A stretch of DNA of 64,000 nt from Flavobacteriaceae bacterium UBA3591. Lineage in GTDB: Bacteria > Bacteroidota > Bacteroidia > Flavobacteriales > Flavobacteriaceae. The stretch lies in NCBI GenBank assembly GCA_002375695.1, contig DFMO01000006.1, positions 389,746-453,745 on the forward strand. Direction: 5' to 3'. The position numbers and the translations under genes were made by a program. Below the pieces are notes generated by a model, which was not told the origin of the DNA, searched no databases, and saw only the letters and a program-made list of their open reading frames with translations. How positions within the stretch are numbered: the first letter of the stretch is position 1; the number at the start of each line of letters is the position of its first letter. This document shows positions 8,648 to 15,984 of this stretch, piece by piece.

Positions 8648-8932
8648 TTAAACGTAGAATATAGATAAATCAAAATCGATAATGTAAAGAAAAAATAACA
8701 CCAATAATGCAGTAATAATTAACAATCTTAGCGTAGTATTTCTATCTGAAGATCGTCTTAAATCTGCAATGGCTGTTTTAAACTTGGCTTTTAAGCCTCT
8801 GTTATCGCCAACCGTTGTTCTAAATTGATCGAATTTATGATTTATGGTAAACGGACTATTTTCACCATCAAACTCGTAATGCCTTGGTTTATAGCTAAAC
8901 TTTTTATTTTTTCTTTTTCCTATTAGTCCCAT
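8648..8932 (-). CDS. Small C-tail membrane protein of unknown function
   Basis: 94 residues: a strongly basic N-terminal half (GKRKNKKFSYKPRHYEF), a middle part rich in charged residues, and a single hydrophobic helix near the C-terminus (about residues 69-88), so a tail-anchored topology with the N-terminus in the cytoplasm is likely. I recall relatives carrying the name 'riboflavin synthase subunit beta' in flavobacterial annotations, presumably from proximity to ribH; nothing in the sequence resembles lumazine or riboflavin synthase. It is the first gene of the mutL run, 6 bp before mutL, and carries its own promoter-like element. Function unknown. Confidence 0.75.
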   Translation of the reverse strand: MGLIGKRKNKKFSYKPRHYEFDGENSPFTINHKFDQFRTTVGDNRGLKAKFKTAIADLRRSSDRNTTLRLLIITALLVLFFLYIIDFDLSIFYV

Positions 8933-8945
8933 AATTATCGTGCCT

Positions 8946-8976
8946 CAAAGTTACTGAAATTAGTATGTTTTCTAAA
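8946..8976 (-). promoter_or_regulatory. Candidate promoter for the mutL-rhomboid operon
   Basis: On the minus strand TAACTTTG (8953-8946) matches the Bacteroidota -7 consensus TAnnTTTG, and TTTA lies at the -33 position with 19 bases between (8976-8973), one mismatch from TTTG. It ends 13 bases before the ATG of the 94-residue membrane protein. The separation from ribH by 176 bp also argues for an independent transcription start here. Confidence 0.5.
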
Positions 8977-9059
8977 ACCTTTCTAAAGCTTGTTTTAAAC
9001 AATTACTGTACCGCACTTTGCGCAACTTTGTGGCTAATAATAACTAATTATTACAAAAC

Positions 9060-9088
9060 AATAAAGCTGCTAATTAAGCAGCTTTATT
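9060..9088 (-). terminator. Stem-loop downstream of ribH
   Basis: AATAAAGCTGCT and AGCAGCTTTATT form a 12-bp perfect stem with the five-base loop AATTA, 20 bp after the ribH stop on the minus strand. The following strand is T-rich but lacks a clean T run, so it is a weak intrinsic terminator or an mRNA-stabilising hairpin. Confidence 0.55.
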
Positions 9089-9108
9089 AAATTGAAAAGT
9101 AAATATTT

Positions 9109-9606
9109 TTAAAACTTAGATTCCTTTCGTAGCTGTGCCATTTTAATTGCAGCAATGGCAGCTTCGGTACCTTTGTTGCCGTGTTTACCGCCGCTTCGCT
9201 CTATGGCTTGTTGCATATTATTATCGGTAAGTACACAAAAAATAACTGGGATATTTCCCTGCACATTTAAATCTTTTATGCCTTGTGCTACTGCTTCGCA
9301 AACGTAGTCAAAATGCTTAGTTTCGCCTTGAATTACGCTTCCTATGGCAATAACAGCATCTAACATATCGTAGCTTTCGGTCATTCTTTTACAGCCGTAA
9401 ATAAGTTCGTAGCTACCTGGCACATTCCAGCGTACTATATTTTCATTTATTGCGCCGCAATCTTTTAAGGCATCAAAAGCGCCTTGAAACATTCCTTCGG
9501 TGATGTCGTGGTTCCATTCTGAAACAACAATCCCAAACCGAAAATCTTTCGCGTTTGGGATTGTGTTTTTATCGTAAGCCGATAAATTTGTATTTGCTGT
9601 AGCCAT
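9109..9606 (-). CDS. ribH: 6,7-Dimethyl-8-ribityllumazine synthase
   Basis: Penultimate enzyme of riboflavin biosynthesis: condenses 5-amino-6-ribitylamino-uracil with 3,4-dihydroxy-2-butanone 4-phosphate. 165 residues, usual for the family. The substrate-binding segments are visible: VVSEWNHDITEGM near residue 28, VPGSYELI, AIGSVIQGETKHFDYVC (with the catalytic His in the segment HFDYV) and PVIFCVLT. It starts immediately after the TPR gene stop, so the two are cotranscribed. No FMN riboswitch is visible upstream, and no other rib genes are in the window. Confidence 0.96.
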   Translation of the reverse strand: MATANTNLSAYDKNTIPNAKDFRFGIVVSEWNHDITEGMFQGAFDALKDCGAINENIVRWNVPGSYELIYGCKRMTESYDMLDAVIAIGSVIQGETKHFDYVCEAVAQGIKDLNVQGNIPVIFCVLTDNNMQQAIERSGGKHGNKGTEAAIAAIKMAQLRKESKF

Positions 9607-10374
9607 TTATTTATTCATTGCCTCGGCGCGACCGGTATAAATTTCAGCTTTTGTAGCTTCGGTTGCACTTGGATATTCGTCTGCTATTTTTTTGAAATGT
9701 GCTAAGGCCTTATCATTTTTATTTAAAGCCATTGCCGTAATACCAGCTTTTAATAAAAAGCGTGGTGTAGTAAAGTTGTTAGCGCGCATTGTAGCTGCTT
9801 CTTCGTAATATTTTAAAGCATCTTCATTTTGACCTAATTGTACAAAAGCGTCGCCAATACCTCCTTTTGCTAAAGGGGCTAACATTTCGTCATCACTTTT
9901 AAATTTATCAAGGTGCGCAATAGCTTCTTGGTATTTATTAGTGTTTAGATAAGCCATTCCTGCGTAGTAATACGCTAAGTTTGCTGCATCGGTTCCGCTG
10001 TAGTTATCAATTATATCTAAAAACCCGTACTTGCCCTCGCCTCCTTGAAGAGAAAGGTTGTACAATGAATCTTTTGCAGTGGCAGTTAATGCCTCTTCCC
10101 AATAGTTTTGCGCCTGGAACATTTCGTTCATCGCTTCGGCCTCTTTTGGAGTTTTTATATATTGATCGTAAGCAAAATATCCTAAAACACCAACAGCTAC
10201 AACAATAATAAAGGCTAAAATACCTTTTTGGTTTTCTTCTACCCAAGCTTCGGTTTTTGAGGCACCCTCGTCTAGGGTGTTAAATACCTCTGCTGTTGTG
10301 CTATTATCTTCAAGCTCTTCTTGCTTTTCAATTTTGGTCTTTGGTTTACCACCGCGTTTTTTGTACGTTGCCAT
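9607..10374 (-). CDS. Membrane-anchored tetratricopeptide repeat protein (YfgM-like)
   Basis: 255 residues. A basic, hydrophilic N-terminus of about 50 residues precedes one transmembrane helix (ILAFIIVVAVGVLGYFAYDQ), after which TPR-type helix pairs fill residues 80-250, for example AYYYAGMAYLNTNKYQEAIA and ALKYYEEAATM. This topology (cytosolic N-terminus, periplasmic TPRs) resembles YfgM-type periplasmic chaperone partners of the Sec translocon; that function is an inference from architecture only. It is the first gene before ribH, and the ATG abuts the ribH gene with no gap. Confidence 0.8.
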   Translation of the reverse strand: MATYKKRGGKPKTKIEKQEELEDNSTTAEVFNTLDEGASKTEAWVEENQKGILAFIIVVAVGVLGYFAYDQYIKTPKEAEAMNEMFQAQNYWEEALTATAKDSLYNLSLQGGEGKYGFLDIIDNYSGTDAANLAYYYAGMAYLNTNKYQEAIAHLDKFKSDDEMLAPLAKGGIGDAFVQLGQNEDALKYYEEAATMRANNFTTPRFLLKAGITAMALNKNDKALAHFKKIADEYPSATEATKAEIYTGRAEAMNK

Positions 10375-10397
10375 ATTATTACTTCTGTTTATTTAAT

Positions 10398-10417
10398 ATT
10401 CCCGCCTTCGCGGGAAT
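10398..10417. repeat. GC-rich REP-like hairpin in the recF / TPR intergenic region
   Basis: ATTCCCGC and GCGGGAAT form a perfect 8-bp stem around the loop CTTC, strikingly GC-rich against an AT-rich background. It lies in the 290-bp gap between the divergent TPR and recF genes, inside the leader of the TPR-ribH transcript, 24 bp before the TPR start. The rest of the gap (10418-10664) is AT-rich and I see no gene in it. Similar short palindromes recur as dispersed repeats in bacterial genomes; only one copy is in this window. Confidence 0.5.
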
Positions 10418-10664
10418 GGCGCAAAAATAAAATTTTTAATGGAATTTAAAAGAAATACTATTTCTTATTTTTAATATTTTGCCCCCACACTTTTAAACCG
10501 TCTTAAAAAGTTGTTTTATTCGCAATTGCGCGGTAAAAAATAACTTTCCACACAACTATCGGTTAAATCGCTACAAACATCTTATTTTTACACTTTTTAA
10601 TAGCTTATTAAATTTCCAACGTTGTGGCTATTTCTATCTAAAAAATTGCTACTTTAATTAATAT

Positions 10665-11756
10665 ATGATTTTACAAAAATTATCGCTCCTTAACTATAAA
10701 AACTTTGAAGCCGAAAGCTTCGAATTTGACCCTAAAATTAATTGTTTTGTGGGAAATAATGGCGTAGGAAAAACAAACGTGCTAGATGCAATTTACCACT
10801 TGTCCTTCGGGAAAAGTTATTTTAACCCAATTACCACTCAAAACATAAAGCACGGCGAAGATTTTTTTGTGGTTGAAGGATACTACGAAAAAAACGATAC
10901 TCCCGAAAAAATAGTAGTAAGCGCAAAAAAAGGTCAAAAAAAAGTTATAAAACGAAACGGAAAAGCGTACGATAAATTTAGCGAACACATAGGTTTTTTG
11001 CCTTTGGTAATTATTTCGCCGGCCGATAGAGATTTAATTATAGAAGGCAGCGATACCCGCCGAAAATTTATTGATGGCGTAATTTCGCAACGCGACCAAG
11101 ATTATTTAAACACGCTACTTAACTACAACAAAGTGCTCGCCCAGCGCAATTCGCTGTTGAAATATTTCGTTGCCAATAATACTTTTAACCAAGATACTAT
11201 TGATATTTACAACGAGCAATTGCATACTTACGGCACTTCAATTTTTGGCAAACGAACGGCGTTTTTGGAAGAGTTTTTACCAATATTTTTAAATCGATAT
11301 AAAGCCATAAGCAGTGGCGACGAGCGTATAAATTTAGTGTACCAAAGTCAGTTGCAAGAAAACGATTTACACACTTTGCTCACCACAAATATTAACAAAG
11401 ATAGGTTTTCGCAATACACTAATTTTGGGATTCATAAAGACGATTTAGTTTTTGAAATTGACGGGCACCCAATTAAAAAGTTTGGCTCGCAGGGACAACA
11501 AAAATCGTATTTAATTGCTTTAAAATTGGCGCAATTCGACTTTATAAAAAATCATTCAAAAACAAATCCTATTTTGCTCTTAGATGATATTTTTGATAAA
11601 TTGGACGAGACACGCGTTACGCACTTAATTAGTTTGGTAGATAACGAAAACTTTGGACAATTGTTTATTAGCGATACACACGCCGAGCGTACCGAAGAAG
11701 TAATTAAAAAAGTGCATCAAACTTATAAAATGTTTCCTTTAAGCACTGTAAACTAA
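10665..11756 (+). CDS. recF: DNA replication and repair protein RecF
   Basis: SMC-like ATPase that helps RecO and RecR load RecA at gapped DNA. 363 residues, normal length. Walker A GNNGVGKTNVLDAI lies at about residues 28-41, the family signature FGSQGQQKSYLIALKLAQF near 275, and Walker B PILLLDDIFDKLDE near 300; a terminal D-loop-like segment FISDTHAERT follows. It is the first gene of recF, lipoprotein, DUF721, with gaps of 50 and 30 bp. The classical dnaN-recF neighbourhood is not present, but a DUF721 gene nearby is typical. Confidence 0.96.
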   Translation: MILQKLSLLNYKNFEAESFEFDPKINCFVGNNGVGKTNVLDAIYHLSFGKSYFNPITTQNIKHGEDFFVVEGYYEKNDTPEKIVVSAKKGQKKVIKRNGKAYDKFSEHIGFLPLVIISPADRDLIIEGSDTRRKFIDGVISQRDQDYLNTLLNYNKVLAQRNSLLKYFVANNTFNQDTIDIYNEQLHTYGTSIFGKRTAFLEEFLPIFLNRYKAISSGDERINLVYQSQLQENDLHTLLTTNINKDRFSQYTNFGIHKDDLVFEIDGHPIKKFGSQGQQKSYLIALKLAQFDFIKNHSKTNPILLLDDIFDKLDETRVTHLISLVDNENFGQLFISDTHAERTEEVIKKVHQTYKMFPLSTVN

Positions 11757-11805
11757 ACGGTTTGACTTTAAAACAAAAGAAGCTGAATAATACGAATAAC
11801 CAATT

Positions 11806-12228
11806 ATGAACTTGAAAATTTTAATATTTTTATTTGCGTTAGTCGCCCTATCGTGCGAAAAACCAAACCCCGAGTTACAAAAAGAAAATTTAGCGGGATA
11901 TTGGGAAATTAAAACCGTAACTTTAAAAAATGGTGACTCCAAAGACTACAGTGTAAATATGGTAATTGACTATATTGAAGTAAAAGGCGACAGCGGTTTT
12001 CGCACAAAAGTGTCGCCAAAAATAGACGGTAGTTTTACCACCAATGGCACTGCCGAAAGTTTTAAGTTAAAAGTTGAAAACGACAGTTTAAGAATGTATT
12101 ATAAAACTACATTCGACACGTGGAAAGAGACGGTTATTTCGGCAAAAGACAGTACTCTCGTTATAAAAAATGAAGACGATAAAATTTACACTTACCGTAA
12201 ATTTAAACAATTTGAATTCACAAAATAA
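11806..12228 (+). CDS. Lipocalin-like lipoprotein
   Basis: 140 residues. A signal peptide with the lipobox LVALSC (Cys at about residue 17) indicates a lipoprotein, probably surface- or periplasm-facing. The mature domain is a beta-rich single unit (GYWEIKTVTLKNGDSKDYS through DKIYTYRKFKQ), the pattern of small Bacteroidota lipocalin-like proteins that begin with a 'G-W-E/K-L' strand. Function unknown. It sits between recF and the DUF721 gene and is probably cotranscribed with them. Confidence 0.7.
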   Translation: MNLKILIFLFALVALSCEKPNPELQKENLAGYWEIKTVTLKNGDSKDYSVNMVIDYIEVKGDSGFRTKVSPKIDGSFTTNGTAESFKLKVENDSLRMYYKTTFDTWKETVISAKDSTLVIKNEDDKIYTYRKFKQFEFTK

Positions 12229-12257
12229 TTTTAAAAACCTATTGATTTAGTAATATA

Positions 12258-12554
12258 ATGGCAAAAAGAAACGCAGAAAACATTTCTATTGGCGATGCTT
12301 TAAAAGAGTTTATTGGAAAAAACCGACTTGAAAAAGGTTTAGATAAAGTAAATGCAAAAGAAGCGTGGAATACAGTTATGGGCCAAGCTATTTCAAAATA
12401 TACAACCGATATTAAACTAGATAGAGAAACGCTGTACGTACAGCTGTCATCTTCGGTTCTGCGCGAAGAACTGAGTTACGGGAAAGAGAAAATTATAAAA
12501 TTACTTAACGAAGAGATGAAAAAGGAGTTAATTAAAAAACTTATTCTTCGTTAG
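12258..12554 (+). CDS. DUF721 (DciA-like) protein
   Basis: 98 residues. Typical features are the N-terminal segment SIGDALKEFIGKNRLEKGL and the central AWNTVMGQAISKYTTDIKL, followed by LYVQLSSSVLREELSYGKE. DUF721 includes DciA, a loader or regulator of the replicative helicase that interacts with DnaB, in bacteria without DnaC. Its position two genes after recF fits a replication role and echoes the recF-DUF721 neighbourhood known from Actinobacteria. DnaB loading here is inference from family membership and context. Confidence 0.8.
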   Translation: MAKRNAENISIGDALKEFIGKNRLEKGLDKVNAKEAWNTVMGQAISKYTTDIKLDRETLYVQLSSSVLREELSYGKEKIIKLLNEEMKKELIKKLILR

Positions 12555-12565
12555 GTTTTGGTATT

Positions 12566-12597
12566 AAAAAACGCCTTCCAGTAGGAAGGCGTTTTTT
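12566..12597. terminator. Bidirectional intrinsic terminator (DUF721 gene / ndk)
   Basis: A perfect 14-bp stem (AAAAAACGCCTTCC / GGAAGGCGTTTTTT) with the four-base loop AGTA lies between convergent genes. The flanking runs of A and T give a U-tract on both strands, so it should end both the recF operon and the ndk transcript. Confidence 0.9.
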
Positions 12598-12616
12598 AAT
12601 TATATATCGTCAATGA

Positions 12617-13036
12617 TTAAAACATTTCGCGTCCTGCAAAGTGGAAAGCACTTTCAATAGCTGCGTTTTCATCGCTATCGCTACCGTGAACAGCGTTTTC
12701 ACCAATAGAAGCTGCATATAATTTACGGATAGTACCTTCGGCAGCATCGGCTGGGTTGGTTGCTCCAATTAACGTACGGAAATCTTCAACTGCATTTTCT
12801 TTTTCAAGAATTGCCGCTACAATTGGTCCGCGAGTCATATACTCTACTAACTCACCATAAAATGGACGCTCGCTGTGCACTGCGTAAAATTCTTTAGCAT
12901 CTTGCGTAGTCATTTGAGTTAATTTCATCGCTACGATTCTAAAACCTGAAGCGTTAATTTTTTCAAGAATTGCCCCGATGTGTCCTTTTTCAACTGCATC
13001 TGGCTTTAACATTGTAAATGTTCTGTCTGTTCTCAT
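12617..13036 (-). CDS. ndk: Nucleoside diphosphate kinase
   Basis: Transfers the gamma phosphate between nucleoside tri- and diphosphates by a phosphohistidine intermediate. From the start MRTDRTFTMLKP (ATG at 13036) the protein has 139 residues, the normal size; the open frame extends 18 residues further upstream but that part is unlike the family. The catalytic His lies in NAVHGSDSDENA, and the substrate loop KPDAVEKGHIG is intact. It stands alone, facing the terminator shared with the DUF721 gene and divergent from the nrnA operon. Confidence 0.96.
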   Translation of the reverse strand: MRTDRTFTMLKPDAVEKGHIGAILEKINASGFRIVAMKLTQMTTQDAKEFYAVHSERPFYGELVEYMTRGPIVAAILEKENAVEDFRTLIGATNPADAAEGTIRKLYAASIGENAVHGSDSDENAAIESAFHFAGREMF

Positions 13037-13179
13037 TTTGTATTTTAAAATTTCGGCAAAAATAACTATTTGCAAATGAAATACAAGCAATTATGCAAGG
13101 TTTAATATTAAACCCCCTTTAAGGATTGGTTTAAAAACAGTAGCAAACCTTAAATACAATGAGCCTACAGACAATTATC

Positions 13180-13210
13180 TTTGGGGTTAAAAGGCTTTAT
13201 CGTATCTTCG
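13180..13210 (+). promoter_or_regulatory. Near-perfect Bacteroidota promoter for the nrnA-gldI operon
   Basis: TTTG at 13180-13183 and TATCTTCG at 13203-13210 are separated by exactly 19 bases, matching the TTTG-N19-TAnnTTTG sigma-ABfr type consensus with one mismatch in the -7 box. The ATG of nrnA starts at 13217, six bases after the -7 box, so the transcript would have almost no leader. Confidence 0.8.
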
Positions 13211-13216
13211 CCACCT

Positions 13217-14239
13217 ATGAATAAAGAGACCACTCAAACAGTAAAAGAGCTGTTAGCATGCCCGCAAAAAATAGTTGTTGTAGGGCATAAAAACCCCGAC
13301 GGCGATGCTATTGGCTCCTGCTTAGGACTTTCACATTTTTTAAAACAATTTGGGCACGAAGTAAGTGTAATTATGCCAAATGATTTCCCCGAATTTTTAA
13401 AATGGCTACCAGGGGTTGACTCTATTAAAATTTACGAAAAGCAAAAGGACGAGACGGCTCAATTAATAGAAGCTGCAAATGTAATCTTCACTTTAGATTT
13501 TAACACTTTGGAACGTGTGGGCGAAATGTGCGAACTTTTTAAAAGCGCAACCGCAAAATTTGTAATGATAGACCACCACCAGCAACCAGATAATTATGCG
13601 GTTGCTACTTATAGCGATGTTTCTATGAGTTCTACTTGCGAGATGGTTTATCACTTTATTAATGCCGTGCAAGAAAGTGACACAATTACCGAAGAAATTG
13701 CAATTAACCTCTATACCGGAATTATGACCGATACGGGTTCTTTTCGGTTTTCTTCAACAAGTCCTACTACCCATAGAGTGGCAGCAAAATTAATTGAAGC
13801 AGGGGCGCAAAGTGCTATTATTAATCAAAATGTATACGACAATAATAGCCCAGATAGAATGAGGCTTTTGGGGGTAGCTTTAAACAATTTGGTAATTTTG
13901 CCCGAAATGAACACCGCCTACATCACCCTAACCCAAAAAGAATTGGATGACAACAATTTTAAAAAGGGCGACACCGAAGGTTTTGTAAATTATGCGCTCT
14001 CTATAAAAGGAGTTTTATTTGCGGTAATTTTTATAGAAAACAAAAATGAAGATATGGTAAAAATATCGTTTAGAAGTAAAGGTCAATTTTCTGTAAACGA
14101 GTTTGCACGTAATCATTTTAGCGGCGGCGGGCATAATAACGCTGCGGGTGGAAAAAGTTCGCAAGACCTTAACAAAACTGTAAACGATTTTATTAGTATC
14201 TTGCCACGATATAAAAACCAACTCACCAATGCCCTATAA
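13217..14239 (+). CDS. nrnA: DHH/DHHA1 phosphoesterase, oligoribonuclease / pAp phosphatase (NrnA-like)
   Basis: Cytosolic manganese phosphoesterase family whose NrnA members degrade nanoRNA and dephosphorylate 3'-phosphoadenosine 5'-phosphate. Motifs in order: VVGHKNPDGDAIGS, LDFNTLERVGE, the DHH core MIDHHQQPDNY, and the C-terminal DHHA1 glycine motif GGGHNNAAGG. The start at 13217 is chosen because the promoter -7 box ends at 13210 and the twelve upstream in-frame codons are unlike the family; the resulting 340 residues are standard. The 3' end overlaps gldI by 11 bp. The order DHH enzyme, gldI, isomerase is common in flavobacteria. Which substrate dominates is not determinable here. Confidence 0.88.
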   Translation: MNKETTQTVKELLACPQKIVVVGHKNPDGDAIGSCLGLSHFLKQFGHEVSVIMPNDFPEFLKWLPGVDSIKIYEKQKDETAQLIEAANVIFTLDFNTLERVGEMCELFKSATAKFVMIDHHQQPDNYAVATYSDVSMSSTCEMVYHFINAVQESDTITEEIAINLYTGIMTDTGSFRFSSTSPTTHRVAAKLIEAGAQSAIINQNVYDNNSPDRMRLLGVALNNLVILPEMNTAYITLTQKELDDNNFKKGDTEGFVNYALSIKGVLFAVIFIENKNEDMVKISFRSKGQFSVNEFARNHFSGGGHNNAAGGKSSQDLNKTVNDFISILPRYKNQLTNAL

Positions 14240-14777
14240 GCTGGTATACAGTATTGTACTTTTCTCATTAATGCTTGCGTGCAAAAGCCCGGAGGCAAGA
14301 CGCCCCGTACAAAGTGCGACGGGGTCGTTTATAAAAAAATCTGCCGATAGAAATAAAAAGATTTACGATCAAGAGAAAAATTACATCGAAAAAATAATGG
14401 CAAATGATTCTACTACAGATTATATTTCATCTGAAAATGGCTTTTGGTATTATTACAACACAAAAGATTCTACAAGCACCCAAAACCCACAGGTAGGCGA
14501 TTTGGTTAAGTTTTCGTATAATATTAAAGACTTTAATGGCAACGTTATTATTTCAAAAGAAGAAAACGGCGTGCAACAATATAAAGTAGACCAAAGTAAC
14601 CAAGATTTAATTTCGGGGGTACGCGAGGGTATAAAACTTATGAAAGTAGGCGAAACTGTTACCTTTTTGTTTCCTTCGTATAAAGCATTTGGATATTACG
14701 GCATCGAAGAAAAACTTGGAACAAACATCCCTGTTCAAAGTACAATTACATTACACTCAATAGAACAATCAAACTAA
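14229..14777 (+). CDS. gldI: Gliding-motility-associated FKBP-type peptidyl-prolyl isomerase lipoprotein GldI
   Basis: 182-residue lipoprotein (lipobox SLMLAC, Cys about residue 18). The mature part starts with the GldI pattern EARRPVQSATGSFIKKS and RNKKIYDQEKNYIEKIMAND, then one FKBP fold: NPQVGDLVKFSYNIKDFNG, the loop VREGIKLMKVGETVTFLFPS and AFGYYG before the final strand VQSTITLHSI. GldI is needed for gliding and for T9SS function in Flavobacterium johnsoniae. Its start lies within nrnA (11-bp overlap), and the cyclophilin-FKBP gene follows 14 bp downstream. Whether this strain glides cannot be known from the window. Confidence 0.85.
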   Translation: MPYKLVYSIVLFSLMLACKSPEARRPVQSATGSFIKKSADRNKKIYDQEKNYIEKIMANDSTTDYISSENGFWYYYNTKDSTSTQNPQVGDLVKFSYNIKDFNGNVIISKEENGVQQYKVDQSNQDLISGVREGIKLMKVGETVTFLFPSYKAFGYYGIEEKLGTNIPVQSTITLHSIEQSN

Positions 14778-14791
14778 ATCAAATTTTTTAA

Positions 14792-15901
14792 ATGATGAAA
14801 AAACTAACATTTCTATTCTTATTACTAACACTAGCATTTGCATCTTGTCAAGAAAAATATCCTGAATTAGAAGATGGAGTGTATGCCGAGTTCATTACAA
14901 ACAAAGGCACCTTTGTAGCCAAACTTAAAAATGAAACCGCTCCCCTAACCGTTTCAAATTTTGTTGCCCTAGCCGAAGGAACCAACGGTATGGTTGACTC
15001 ACTTTTTAAGGGAAAGCGTTTTTATGACGGACTTACGTTTCACAGGGTTATTAAAGATTTTATGATTCAAGGTGGAGATCCAAAAGGCGACGGTACTGGC
15101 GGTCCAGGATATGCGTTTCCAGATGAGCCCAATGATTCTATTCACTTCACAAAAAAAGGCTTGTTAGCAATGGCTAATTCGGGGCCAAATACCAATGGAA
15201 GTCAGTTTTTTGTTACCCTTAAAGAAACACCGTGGTTAAATGGACGCCACACTATTTTTGGTGAAATTGTAATGGGCCAAGAAGTTGTAGATTCAATAGG
15301 AAATGTTGAAACTGAAAAGCCGGGCGATAAGCCTAAAGATTCCGTGGTGATAGAAACAGTGAACATCATAAATAAAGGCAACACAAAAGTTCCTTATTTC
15401 ACCGAAGAAATGGCAAAACTTGAAAAAGAAAAAAAGGAAAAAGAAGAACGCATTAATAAAGTTGCCGAAAAACAAGCCAAAGAGCTCGAAGCTATGAGAG
15501 CAAAAGCAGATTCATTACCATCGGGAGTGCAAATGTACTTTAACGAAAAAGGCGATGGACCACAACCAAAACAAGGCGATAAAATATTGATGAATTACGC
15601 CGGGTATTTAACCGATGGTCACTTATTCGACTCAAATATTCTTGCCAATGCAGAGCGTTATGAAATGGTTGATGAAATGCGTAAAGCTGCTGGCCAATAT
15701 GTACCAGTTCCAACAGATTACAGCACCGAAGCGAAATTAATTCCAGGTTTCCGCGAAGGATTATTAAATATGAAAGTAGGCGATAAAGCCACTATTTTTA
15801 TCCCTTCGCACTTAGCTTATGGAAAAAGAGGAATTCCAGGAGTTATCCCATCAGATGCCGAATTAATCTTTCAGCTCGAAATTGTTGAAATTGTAGAGTA
15901 A
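14792..15901 (+). CDS. Dual-family peptidyl-prolyl isomerase: cyclophilin-FKBP fusion lipoprotein
   Basis: 369 residues. A lipoprotein signal (TLAFASC, Cys about residue 19) precedes a cyclophilin domain (about 30-195) with FHRVIKDFMIQGGDPKGDG, GSQFFVTLKETPWLNGRHTI and the catalytic Arg in FHRV. A charged coiled-coil linker (EKEKKEKEERINKVAEK, about 210-235) joins an FKBP domain (about 240-369) with GDKILMNYAGYLTDG, IPGFREGLLNMKVGD and AYGKRGIPGVIP. Such cyclophilin-FKBP fusions have been described in Flavobacterium as dual immunophilins. It should act in the periplasm or at the surface on proline cis-trans isomerisation. It is the last gene of the nrnA-gldI group. Confidence 0.9.
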   Translation: MMKKLTFLFLLLTLAFASCQEKYPELEDGVYAEFITNKGTFVAKLKNETAPLTVSNFVALAEGTNGMVDSLFKGKRFYDGLTFHRVIKDFMIQGGDPKGDGTGGPGYAFPDEPNDSIHFTKKGLLAMANSGPNTNGSQFFVTLKETPWLNGRHTIFGEIVMGQEVVDSIGNVETEKPGDKPKDSVVIETVNIINKGNTKVPYFTEEMAKLEKEKKEKEERINKVAEKQAKELEAMRAKADSLPSGVQMYFNEKGDGPQPKQGDKILMNYAGYLTDGHLFDSNILANAERYEMVDEMRKAAGQYVPVPTDYSTEAKLIPGFREGLLNMKVGDKATIFIPSHLAYGKRGIPGVIPSDAELIFQLEIVEIVE

Positions 15902-15920
15902 TTTCAAATATAACTTTATA

Positions 15921-15958
15921 AAAAAAGAGGAAACAATTTAAATTGTTTCCTCTTTTTT
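15921..15958. terminator. Perfect 38-bp palindromic terminator
   Basis: Two 19-base arms (AAAAAAGAGGAAACAATTT and its exact complement) meet with no spacer; in RNA the AT-rich centre opens to a loop. Runs of A and T at the ends make it bidirectional, serving the isomerase gene and the convergent pepD. Confidence 0.88.
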
Positions 15959-15984
15959 ATTTTACCACAGTACGTATTATGGTT

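Noticed and set aside
9109..9606. An FMN riboswitch upstream of ribH
   Set aside because: ribH abuts the TPR gene with no leader, and no conserved RFN element is seen ahead of the TPR gene.
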